Positions 36,617 through 45,173 of a stretch of DNA of 64,000 nucleotides are shown piece after piece (position 1 is the stretch's first letter; each line of letters starts with the position of its first letter). Where the stretch lies: NCBI GenBank assembly GCA_933228675.1, contig OW121743.1, forward strand, positions 96,597,998 to 96,661,997, in the 5' to 3' direction. Origin of the DNA: Stomorhina lunata. Lineage: Eukaryota; Arthropoda; Insecta; Diptera; Rhiniidae. The notes under the pieces are model-generated. The model was not told the origin of the DNA. It did not search any database and saw nothing but the letters and a program-made list of their open reading frames with translations. Both the position numbers and the translations under genes were made by a program.

Positions 36617-38830
36617 TTAGTTGGATTCAAGGTTGGGAAGTAGTACTAGTTTAACAATGGGCCTAGTAACGTTGCCATTAGCAGTTCGTACTTCGGCGAC
36701 TCTAACTCGGTTATCACTACCGCGGATAACCTTCTCAATGCGGCCAAGCCGCCATTGGTGGGGGGGTAAGTTATCTTGTCGTATAACGACAAGATCGCCT
36801 AGAGCGTAATCACGCTGGGGGTACTTCCACTTGAACCTTTTGTGGAGCTCTTTAAGATACTCCTCTTTCCATCTTAACGCAAAATGGTGGTGTAAGACTT
36901 TGAGCTTTTGCCAACGATTTACATTACTCATCGAGTGATCCGATAGATCAGGTTCAGGTGGTGATAAAATTGGACTTCCTATAAGAAAATGTCCGGGGGT
37001 TAGGGCACAAAGGTCCGCAGGGTTTTCGCTGCTAGGACTTAATGGTCTAGAATTTAAGCATGCTTCTATTCTGGTAAGCATGGTGGATAATTCCTCATAG
37101 GTGAAGCTCTGTGTATGTGAAACTCGTTTTAGATGAGTTTTGAAACTCTTGACACCTGCCTCCCAAAGCCCTCCCATGTGAGGGGCTCCTGGAGGAATAA
37201 AATGCCATTCCAGTGATGCAAAATTATGCTGATTAAGGAGTTTTCGGCGAACAAGTGTTAAAAACTGCGCTTTATCGGCGTCCAAAATGTTCGAAGCACC
37301 AACAAAGGCTGTACCATTGTCAGAGTAGAGAGAGCTAGGTGATCCCCGTCGACTGAAGAACCGTGCGAAGGCAGCCAAAAAAGCTTGGGTGGAAATTTCG
37401 GTAGTTGCCTCCAGATGTATAGCTTTGGTCGCGAAACAGACGAACACCAAGACGTAACCTTTTGTTACCTTACAGCCGCGGCCGGCATATGACTTGATGT
37501 CAAAAGGCCCTGCGAAATCAACACCTGTGTTAGTGAATGGGCGTGATAGTGACGTCCTCTCTGGGGGTAATGCTGCCATTATCTGTTGACTCTTTTGATG
37601 TTTCTGGATCACACATGTACGGCATTGGGAGATGGTAGTTTTGATAAGTGTCTTGAGTTTGGGAACATAATAATAAATGCGCATTAGTCTATATAAAAGA
37701 GCATTTTGCCCATGGATCGAATACCTATGTAAATAAGACAAAAAAAGTCGTGTGTATCGTCCATGATATGGAAGTAATATCGGAAATCGTTCATCGTAAT
37801 TTAACGATGGGGAGTTCGCTAAGCGCCCATTGATTCTCATTGTGCCATCTGAATCTATGAATGGGTTAAATGTTAAAAGATTGCTCTTTCGGGGGATTTC
37901 TAGACCTTGGGATAAAAGGCTATATTCAGTCTCAAAATGTAACTTCTGACATGTGATGATCATGCGCGATTTTGCGAAGTTAAGTTCAGCTCGTGTCAAT
38001 TCATCGCTTGTAACTATTTTGTGATGCAGTTTTCTATTACAACGGTAATAAAATCGGAATATCTGACAAATAACTCGCATAGCTCTTGGAAGGTCTGAAA
38101 AGCTAGTTAAAATATCGACATTATCGAGTTGATTTATGTGGACCTGGACTGGTTTTGCCTCTTCTTCGGTGGAAAAACTGGAACAGTTTGTTGGCCATTG
38201 GTTTCGTGGTAGTGTTAACCATGGGGGTCCATGCCACCAAAGGTCATTCGAGATAAGTTGTGACGATGTGATACCACGAGTTGCCAGATCGGCGGGATTA
38301 CTTTTAGAGTCAACATGAGACCAAGATTGACTCCCGACCTTTTCGACTATAGAAGATATTCTATTCTCCACGAAAGTTTTCCACCTGTTTGGGGGTTTTT
38401 GAAGCCATGCCAGGACTATGGTAGAATCTGTCCATAAATACAGCTTTAAGTCCTTTAGGTTGAGTTGGGATTGTATAGATTCAATCATATTAGCGAGTAG
38501 TTCAGCTCCGCAGAGTTCCTTTCTGGGTAGTGAGACAAATTTCACAGGAGCTACCTTCGTTTTGGCGACTAATAGATGAGAGGAAGCAAAACCTAATTTC
38601 TCTGAACGCAGATATAGAGTGGCCGCGTAAGCCTTTTCAGATGCGTCACAGAACCCGTGTAATTCAACAGCATAGGATGGATCGAAGTCTACGAAGCGTG
38701 GAATTCGTATCTTTTCTACATTCGGGTAATCTTCAAGAAATTCACGCCATTGTTCCAAAGTAGATTGTGTCAGATTCTCATCCCAATCGGTTTCATCTTT
38801 CCAGATTTGCTGCATTATAATTTTAGCCAC
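36617..38830 (-). CDS. BEL pol, 3' part: RNase H, integrase and DUF5641-like C-terminus (separated from RT by a deletion)
   Basis: The open frame has 737 codons, but its GTG start is only an artefact of the deletion just upstream. From N to C: the Pao-type connection beginning AKIIMQQIW (residues 2-10); RNase H with D62 in GFCDAS, E105 in RKELCGAE, D135 in LWTDS and D181 in NPAD; integrase zinc finger H368/H373 and C403/C406; integrase core with D438 (GVDFAGP), D504 (YSDNG) and E557 (LWEAG), 52 residues between the last two; and a DUF5641-type C-terminal domain from about 640. All expected catalytic residues are present. It would cut and join element DNA ends in the nucleus if translated, but in this copy it is out of frame with RT. 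Confidence 0.92.
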   Translation of the reverse strand: MAKIIMQQIWKDETDWDENLTQSTLEQWREFLEDYPNVEKIRIPRFVDFDPSYAVELHGFCDASEKAYAATLYLRSEKLGFASSHLLVAKTKVAPVKFVSLPRKELCGAELLANMIESIQSQLNLKDLKLYLWTDSTIVLAWLQKPPNRWKTFVENRISSIVEKVGSQSWSHVDSKSNPADLATRGITSSQLISNDLWWHGPPWLTLPRNQWPTNCSSFSTEEEAKPVQVHINQLDNVDILTSFSDLPRAMRVICQIFRFYYRCNRKLHHKIVTSDELTRAELNFAKSRMIITCQKLHFETEYSLLSQGLEIPRKSNLLTFNPFIDSDGTMRINGRLANSPSLNYDERFPILLPYHGRYTRLFLSYLHRYSIHGQNALLYRLMRIYYYVPKLKTLIKTTISQCRTCVIQKHQKSQQIMAALPPERTSLSRPFTNTGVDFAGPFDIKSYAGRGCKVTKGYVLVFVCFATKAIHLEATTEISTQAFLAAFARFFSRRGSPSSLYSDNGTAFVGASNILDADKAQFLTLVRRKLLNQHNFASLEWHFIPPGAPHMGGLWEAGVKSFKTHLKRVSHTQSFTYEELSTMLTRIEACLNSRPLSPSSENPADLCALTPGHFLIGSPILSPPEPDLSDHSMSNVNRWQKLKVLHHHFALRWKEEYLKELHKRFKWKYPQRDYALGDLVVIRQDNLPPHQWRLGRIEKVIRGSDNRVRVAEVRTANGNVTRPIVKLVLLPNLESN

Positions 38831-40862
38831 TATAATTTTGGGGGATATCGTCTACATACATATAATTCCGAATTATGTTAGACACTTCGGGGTATGTGTG
38901 TTCACACATTTTGGCTAATTCAAGCAAAGTTCTGATCGCGAGGTATGGAGCACAGTTCACACCGAACGTCACAGTTTTCAATTCAAAATCTTCGGGATCT
39001 GACGCGGATGATTCTCTAAAGATAATTCTTTGAAAGGGGGTATGAGAAGGATTTACAAGGATTTGCCTATACATCTTCTCGATGTCCGCGTTGAACACGT
39101 ATCGAAACAGTCTCCATCGCAATATTAGCACAATCAAATCTGCTTGCAGTATGGGTCCTGGGTACAGTAAGTCATTTAGACTATGTCCATTAGATGATGG
39201 ACTTGAGGCATTGAACACTACACGAAGCTTCGTTGTAGTGCTTTCTGGTTTGATTACCGCATGGTGGGGTAGATAATAGGTGCAATTGATACCAGGGGGA
39301 GAAATTTTGGTCATATGATTGAGGGTTGAGTATTCTAGGATGACTTTATCATACTCGGATTTGAGTTGTGAGTTCTTTAGCAGTCTGGATTCATTCCTGA
39401 GAAATTGTGCAAGCGCTATGTGCCGGGATGAACCGATGTTGATATCCTCAGGATACTCACGCCTGAATGGCAATGATACTACGAAACGTCCATCGCTGTT
39501 ACGATATGTTGTAGTCTGATATACATTCTCACAGTGCAAATCATCTTCTGATAGTCGAGGCTTCCTGGGAATCTCCTCCAGTTCCCAAAATCTTTGCAGC
39601 TGATCATTGAGAGTAGTGGAGTTGTAAAATGAGGAAACGGATTTGATATTAGACCTCGCCTCCAGTTTGCCCGTCACAATCCATCCAAAAACTGTCTTTT
39701 GTGCTATCAAAGATTGGCTGCTATCCCATCGCAGACCGTTCTGTAGGATTTTTGGGTAAACGTCGCCTCCAATAAGCAGCTCAATCTCTGAACCTCTATG
39801 GGTGTATTTATCAGCCATTCGCAAATCAGAGAATTCACCAACTTTCAACACTGATAAGGGGTAGTAGGGGAGTTGACCAGTCAGTTTCTTAACCACGAAA
39901 GCCTCAGTAGATGTCTCAAATGAAGCATCGATGGGGGAACCTATTCGAATAGAACATAATTGTGTCGATGTAGCAGTTAATGCACCACTCAATCCATGTA
40001 TCTGAATCTCTGAGGACCGGCTTCTAAGAGCCAGTTTCCTTTGTAGCTTTTTTGAAATAAATGTAGCCTCAGACGCTGAATCTATGAGAGCTCGGACGGT
40101 GTATTTAAGATGGTCGGAATAAATGTCGACTAGTGCGGTACCAAGCAACACGGTAGAATTCGATGTGGACTGTAATTGAGTAGAGAACGATTGACGTATT
40201 TGAGCTGCAGCTTCAGCAGAAGTAGATGGATTCATATGTAAGGGGGTTGTATGAGGGGGATTAGTTATTCGTTGAATATTCGAGTTAGTATTGGGGTTTG
40301 AAGCCGCAGTCCTATTGGTTGCTTGGGAGTTTAAATTTGATGCATTTTCCATCCGATGAAGTAGAGAGTGGTGTTTTTGTTTGCACACGTTGCAAACATA
40401 TTGGCTTCGACATTTCTTAAATTCATGAGAGGTCCCGAGACAGTTGGTACATCGCTTCTGTCTTTTGACAACAGCAAATCGGTCTTCAATAGACATATTG
40501 AGAAACGAAGGGCAAAGTCTAAGGGGGTGAGAGTCAGGACAGATGGTACATTTTCCATTTTTATCACCGGAAACGCTAGTATTATAGTTGTTTAGCTTCT
40601 TCTTATCAGGAAAACCTTGCTTTTTTACATTGACAAACTTATTGTTATTGGGGTTGTGGGGATTGGCAAAAGTTGTCCGAATATCTGCTACTGACTCCAA
40701 TGTTTGAAACCTAGAAGTCAGAAAGGAGTCCATTTGCTTCCAAGTGGGCAATTCGGTGCTCTTCGGTAACGACTGCTCCCAGAGGTTAAGTGTGACTTCC
40801 GGCAGACAAGTGGAACAAATATAGACAAATATAATGTCCCAGTTGGTGGTTTCTATTTTCAA
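38823..40862 (-). CDS. BEL gag C-terminus, CCHC knuckles, protease and reverse transcriptase (truncated after YVDD)
   Basis: The 679-codon frame begins with a non-ATG codon because it is the continuation of gag in another phase; it is actually open from about 40946. It holds Cys/His clusters C105-C108-H112-C117, C138-C141-H146-C151 and C157-C160-H164/H165; a DUF1758 retropepsin with catalytic D261 in ALIDSASE and GGDVYP at 365-370; and RT with D593 in FNADIEKMYRQ and the YVDD box at 669-672. Normally well over 100 residues of RT palm, thumb and connection follow YVDD before the RNase H region. Here the frame passes YVDDI, reads seven unrelated codons and stops. The last bases overlap the start of the next frame. 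The RT is therefore dead in this copy. Confidence 0.9.
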   Translation of the reverse strand: MKIETTNWDIIFVYICSTCLPEVTLNLWEQSLPKSTELPTWKQMDSFLTSRFQTLESVADIRTTFANPHNPNNNKFVNVKKQGFPDKKKLNNYNTSVSGDKNGKCTICPDSHPLRLCPSFLNMSIEDRFAVVKRQKRCTNCLGTSHEFKKCRSQYVCNVCKQKHHSLLHRMENASNLNSQATNRTAASNPNTNSNIQRITNPPHTTPLHMNPSTSAEAAAQIRQSFSTQLQSTSNSTVLLGTALVDIYSDHLKYTVRALIDSASEATFISKKLQRKLALRSRSSEIQIHGLSGALTATSTQLCSIRIGSPIDASFETSTEAFVVKKLTGQLPYYPLSVLKVGEFSDLRMADKYTHRGSEIELLIGGDVYPKILQNGLRWDSSQSLIAQKTVFGWIVTGKLEARSNIKSVSSFYNSTTLNDQLQRFWELEEIPRKPRLSEDDLHCENVYQTTTYRNSDGRFVVSLPFRREYPEDINIGSSRHIALAQFLRNESRLLKNSQLKSEYDKVILEYSTLNHMTKISPPGINCTYYLPHHAVIKPESTTTKLRVVFNASSPSSNGHSLNDLLYPGPILQADLIVLILRWRLFRYVFNADIEKMYRQILVNPSHTPFQRIIFRESSASDPEDFELKTVTFGVNCAPYLAIRTLLELAKMCEHTYPEVSNIIRNYMYVDDIPQNYSG
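38831..38850 (-). other. Deletion junction inside BEL pol
   Basis: In element sense, GTAGACGATATC (VDDI) runs directly into CCCAAAATTATAGTGGC, which in another phase leads to the AKIIMQQIW segment. The conserved block normally between these points in BEL/Pao polymerases is absent and the frame changes. The loss is probably several hundred base pairs (inference from family layout). Confidence 0.75.
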
Positions 40863-41581
40863 AAGCGAAAGATTTGTAACACAATCATTGATTGTGCGTT
40901 GGAGTTTCCGAATATTGCTACCTGTCTCCTTATAAATGGGGGAAGGTTAAAAAGCGTCTTCAACTGTGCGTTAATCAGAATGCGTTTATTCTCGTATCTA
41001 TCAATAAGATTTTTCCAGGCCATTTCAAAGCCATCGTTGGTAATTGGACACGTTTTCAATAACTCACGAGCCTCACCTTGGGTCTTCTTTATTAAGTGGC
41101 ACATCTTTTCCACTGGCGAGAGACGTTTATTGTTGCGATACAAAGCGGTAAACATGTCCCTAAAGGTTGGCCAGGATTGATAGTCTCCATGGAAAACTTC
41201 GGTGTCACATGGGGGTATCGAAATGTTTGGGGTAGCATCTGATAGAGGGACCGAAGGGGGATTTGACGTGGGATTTGGAGCTGCTTGGTGACAAAGATTG
41301 TCCAAAAGCTCATTGGACTTAGACAAGACCTTAACATGAGCTTCGAACGTGGAAAAGAAACGGGCCTTTAATGTTTCGACTTGAACTTCTTCCTCCAACT
41401 CGTTAAATTTATTTAGAATTTCATCATAACACGTCCGGAAGTTTGACCATAATCGAACAATCTCGTCCTTTTGAACTTCAAGTGTATGAACAGTTTGAAT
41501 GTCAGCTGGAAGCGTGTCAAAATATGCTTGAAATTCAACGACACGATCAGACGCTCGAATAAATGAGTCTAGGATTGACAT
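40859..41581 (-). CDS. BEL gag, N-terminal two-thirds (ends at a frame break)
   Basis: I place the start at the ATG at 41581 (MSILDSFIRASDRVVEF), giving 240 codons. The frame stays open 45 codons further up, to 41716, but only with a TTG first codon. An N-terminal coiled-coil-like region (VQKDEIVRLW, FNELEEEVQVETL) is followed by the DUF1759-type core: FHGDYQSWPTFRDMFTAL, then LSPVEKMCHLIKKTQGEA. The protein would form the capsid. At the G5 run 40938-40942 (C5 in element sense) the conserved gag reading jumps to the pol phase; the last 27 or so residues of this frame are out-of-phase sequence. Gain of one base would rejoin the frames. It is either a real 1-nt loss or a homopolymer read error. 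Confidence 0.88.
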   Translation of the reverse strand: MSILDSFIRASDRVVEFQAYFDTLPADIQTVHTLEVQKDEIVRLWSNFRTCYDEILNKFNELEEEVQVETLKARFFSTFEAHVKVLSKSNELLDNLCHQAAPNPTSNPPSVPLSDATPNISIPPCDTEVFHGDYQSWPTFRDMFTALYRNNKRLSPVEKMCHLIKKTQGEARELLKTCPITNDGFEMAWKNLIDRYENKRILINAQLKTLFNLPPFIRRQVAIFGNSNAQSMIVLQIFRF

Positions 41582-43199
41582 AATGATGTTACGATACGCT
41601 CTATGATTTAGAAAAGGACTATAGTGCTCAACGTTGTTGTTCTTATAGATTACAAGAAATCGAAAATCCTTAAAGGTTTGCTCACGAAAGGGATTTAAGT
41701 TCAAATACAAGGCCAAAAATCGCAGAAATAGATTTCAAAGTACAACGTGATATAATGAAATGTTACCGTAGGTTGATTGAAATGATAATATTCATAAAAT
41801 TTTGTTCAAAAAATCGTAAAAGCTTTAAAAGTGCAATAATGAAAGAGTGCAATAATAGTTTTAAGTTTTAGAATATGTAGATAAGTGAGCCTGGCAAACA
41901 GTTAGTATTAAGTTTTGTGCTTTGGTGATAATTAGTTTGAATTCAATGAAAATAACAATTTTATTTAACTTTTAGGCAAATTTGTAGAATAGAGTAGTTG
42001 AAATTTAAAAATGCATGCGTAGATAGTATTAAGTTTTGACAAAAAAATATGTTTGGTATTTTATTAAGTGTAATTTATTTATTTATCAATTGATTTATTT
42101 TATTCAAATTTAAAAATTTAATTTAAATTATCTAAATTTTAACTATTTATTATTTATTTGTATTTTAAAAATATTTAGATTTAATTTCGTTAAAATTGAT
42201 ATAGCTTTCACATTTCAATTAGATGTACCGAATTTTTTAATTTAATTAAAATTATAATTTGTTTAATTATTGGTTTTATAATGTAATAATTGGTTCTTCC
42301 GTATTTTATTGTTCATGTACCGAAATGTATTTTACATGCAAATTGTTTGTTGGGATTTCGTTAAAGATACTTTTTAATAATATTAGCTGCAGATACAATT
42401 GAAAAAAAAAATAAGAATGTAAACAAATCAAAAAAAATGTTTTACTCCTTTTGTTTACATCGACTTTTTCTTATGTTTGTTAATATGTGCGTGGATGTGT
42501 GTATGATTGCATGAACAACTGGTTTACTTATTTCTTCTTTACTTCTTTATACTTGTTTCTCAACATTACAATTCTTGATACATGAATATGTTCGATGTTC
42601 TTTCAAACTTCTCTCACTTGTTTGTAGTCACCATTTGATGTTGTAATGTGTGAACTGATCTAAGCTCAAGTTGGATGTATGAGAGAACTTTTGAGATGTT
42701 GTAAGTTGCGATTGATCAAGATATTACCTTAATGTTAGATGTTGTGAACAAGCTAAGATACTCAAACTTTTTGTTTTTTGGGGGTTGTTATTGACGGCAA
42801 AAAATTGAGAATACACTCGACCACAATAATAAATTTTTCTTGTGGATTTCGTTGCACTTTAAAGAGGTTTTTTGATTTAGCACTAAAACTCTAACTGTTT
42901 GCACTTATATTTTGTTTTTGCACTTTGACGATTTTTTTTGATCACTTTTATTTTTGTAATTTGTAATAGATATAAGGAAAAAAAAAAACGATTGACTTAC
43001 ATGAATTTCTTCGAAATCTTTTTTTTTTGTGTGAGAAAGATAATGATGATTTTGATGATATATTAATTTTTTAAAGATGATTGTTGAAATTGATGTTAAA
43101 TTGATGATGTCGGGGTTAAATTGTGAAGTTCCACGGGGGTTAGCTCCAGAATAATGGGTATTGTTGGAAAATATTTACCAGATATTTGCGGTCCTTGGG
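41582..43199 (-). other. BEL 5' leader
   Basis: Untranslated leader between primer site and gag, very AT-rich. It contains a consensus 5' splice site in element sense, CAT/GTAAGT, with the G at 43000. Weaker donors lie near 41764 and 42727. No open frame of note. Confidence 0.65.
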
Positions 43200-43217
43200 A
43201 TCCGGTTCGAAGGACCA
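43200..43217 (-). promoter_or_regulatory. tRNA primer binding site (tRNA-Tyr type)
   Basis: The + strand reads ATCCGGTTCGAAGGACCA, four bases from the LTR. It matches the 3' end of fly tRNA-Tyr including CCA, with one difference over 18 bases (C expected where T occurs), as far as I recall that tRNA. This fits minus-strand DNA priming. Confidence 0.75.
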
Positions 43218-43221
43218 AAAA

Positions 43222-43531
43222 TGGTGGTGTAACAAGCAAATATTTTCCTCGTGAAATTGATATTGAATAAGAAAATTGGGGGTTTAGTTTTGGGGATTCA
43301 ATTAAAAGAACAATGTTCTTTTTGCGGTATACGCACCTTTATTGTTTGACTTCAATTTGGTAAGTAAGAAACTACAACTTGCTTAATTTACAGCAAAGCA
43401 AGACGGATAAAAATGACAGCATTAAATACAAGAGAGAGTGCTGTCAGGAGATTGGAAATTTCCATTCTCTCCTGCACACTTAGGGCTATAAAATTAGCAC
43501 TAATATAAAAAATGATTTCCATACTTAAACA
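43222..43531 (-). repeat. 5' LTR of the BEL element
   Basis: 310 bp, same sequence as 35254-35563 on reading. It carries the promoter and R region in element sense. TTTTATA-type words occur about 20 and 40 bp from the outer end. The AATAAA equivalent is at 43338-43343. Confidence 0.95.
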
Positions 43532-43536
43532 GACAC

Positions 43537-44069
43537 TGTCTATGAAAGTACAATAATAATGCTTAATTCGTCGTCTTTTTAAAGTTTAACTCCCTAATTC
43601 CCAAACAATTTATAAAAATATCAAGGCTAGGCTTATTGTAGGTTGTTTAAAGTAGACATGATTGTCTAAAGAGGAACCGAGCCGTCCAGATCTACAGCAC
43701 AATGTGCAAACTTTTACCAAATAGATTTTGAGCTTTCACACCGACACACTGTGTATAAGAGAGACACAACTGTGTTTGTCCCGCTCACACTTGCATAAAA
43801 TTGTCTTTCCAAAGTCGATTATATGAAGAATGCTCGAATATATAAAGAAAAATGTAAATCTGGCAACACTGACCGTAAGAGCTTTCAAAGCTGTTTACCA
43901 CAAATGCAAATATTAATGTATGTGTTTGTGGACAGGTCTGGTCTAAAGCTCTTCTTTTCCCTGTTTATAAAATTTCGCTTAAGCTTTGTGAGCATAGTTT
44001 ACTCTCAAAAGCATAAATTGCTTAATAGTGAAGATGCCTTTCAAAAGCTTACCTAACACCCCTGTAGCA
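43537..44069 (+). repeat. Unit 1 of the duplicated segment, right part
   Basis: Continues unit 1 after the BEL insertion. The TCGTCTTTTTAAAGTTT phrase matches TCGTCTTTTTCAAAGTTTT in unit 2 near 44782. The frame at 43823-44056 has no recognisable features. Confidence 0.65.
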
Positions 44070-45173
44070 ATGTTGTCAATGGACTATGATGAAATACACT
44101 CTACAATACATTAGAACTCCAAAGTGATTCTAATTGATCAATATATCATTTGTGAAACACTTTTACATAGATATGAGATTTATTACACAGTACGACAGTG
44201 GTTGGTACTCATGAGAAATGTTAACAGAATATGAAAATAGGCATAAAATAAAGAAATACGTGTCTCGGCGTTTTGCTGTAGCACGTCAGAATTTTAAGAA
44301 AATCGATTTTAAAGATTCGAAGGACCGTGGAGGCTTACTTGTAACGTAATACTATTATAAAAAGTTCTATCAAATAGAATGGGTGAACCGATTTAAATGC
44401 TTGAGCCAGTTTTGAAAAGGGAATTAAATTTGGATTTGTTTTTATTAAAAAACATTTTTTTCCGCTAGAGGACGCTTTAATTTTCATGTTAAGTTAAAAA
44501 ATATCAAAAAAAGTCGAAATTCATTAAAAATACAATTCTGCAATTAGAAAAAATTAATACAAGTCGCCTGGGATTTGAACCTCCACGGTCCTTCGAATCT
44601 TTAAAATCGATTTTCTTAAAATTCTGACGTGCTACAGCAAAACGCCGGGATACGTATTTCTTTATTTTAAACCTATTTGCATATTCTGTTAACATTACTC
44701 ATGTGTACTCAAAAAAAAAATTGATTTTGTCGTACTGTGTTATAAGTGCCAAAGAAATTATAATAAAAAAGCTCTTTTGGTCGTCTTTTTCAAAGTTTTA
44801 ATATGAATTAAAAATAAAAAAGTAAGGTAACAATGGCATTATTCCAGATAAGACTCTAATAAATCAGCATATCATTCCTGAACTTTATTGAAAAAAATTA
44901 TCGATGAATTTATAGTTTAAAAGCTTTTATTAATGTTTAAATTTTTAATTTGAATAATTCTAATAATTATTTGATCTATCTGATCAAAGAGCTTAAGTTG
45001 TTGAAAATGCTCTCCTTTAAACTTGTAGCTAATAAAAACCCTTTTAAAGCTTAAGGCTAATATTTTGTCCAAGCTTTCTGAAAATAGTCTACTATGCGCT
45101 TAAAATCTTAAATGGTTAAATAATAATGACGCCTGTAAAAAGCTAACCTACATTCCTGTAGCTAATAAGACAT
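44070..45173 (+). repeat. Unit 2 of the duplicated segment (interrupted by a MITE)
   Basis: The left part 44070-44185 matches 35125-35240. The right part 44740-45170 matches 43550-44069 more loosely, ending AAAAGCTAACCTACATTCC. A weaker third-copy start may lie at 44825-44890. Confidence 0.65.
44186..44739. mobile_element. PIF/Harbinger-like MITE (554 bp)
   Basis: Ends CACAGTACGACA and its complement TGTCGTACTGTG, with the trinucleotide TTA directly outside both ends. The inverted repeats extend about 150 bp with roughly nine in ten matches, through AAGAAATACGT, GGCGTTTTGCTGTAGCACGT and AAGATTCGAAGGACCGTGG. A 3-bp TTA target and AT-rich interior suggest Harbinger (inference). The frame at 44504-44695 is arm sequence. 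The minus strand near 44575 has GGTTCAAATCC, a match to a pol III B box. Confidence 0.75.

Larger units (their letters stand above)
35254..43531 (-). mobile_element. BEL/Pao LTR retrotransposon, 8278 bp, recently inserted but internally defective
   Basis: Boundaries are set by two 310-bp LTRs, the TG...CA termini, and a 5-bp duplication GACAC at 35249-35253 and 43532-43536. The element reads right to left: 5' LTR, primer site, about 1.6 kb leader, gag, protease/RT, RNase H/integrase, a third ORF, purine tract, 3' LTR. The BEL/Pao assignment rests on the DUF1759-type gag, DUF1758-type protease, Pao-type RNase H region and DUF5641-type C-terminus (family knowledge). The LTRs look identical by reading, so insertion is recent, yet gag has a frame break near 40940 and pol has lost the segment between YVDD and the RNase H region. 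This copy cannot make complete Gag-Pol. Confidence 0.95.

Noticed and set aside
38530..41337. Several + and - strand frames of 60-93 codons over the BEL element
   Set aside because: Shadows of the gag and pol frames in other phases.
41582..41716. Upstream extension of gag to a TTG codon
   Set aside because: The ATG at 41581 begins the recognisable gag; the extension has no family resemblance and lacks an ATG.
43200..43217. A tRNA gene fragment
   Set aside because: Only the 3' 18 bases match and the position beside the LTR makes it the primer site.
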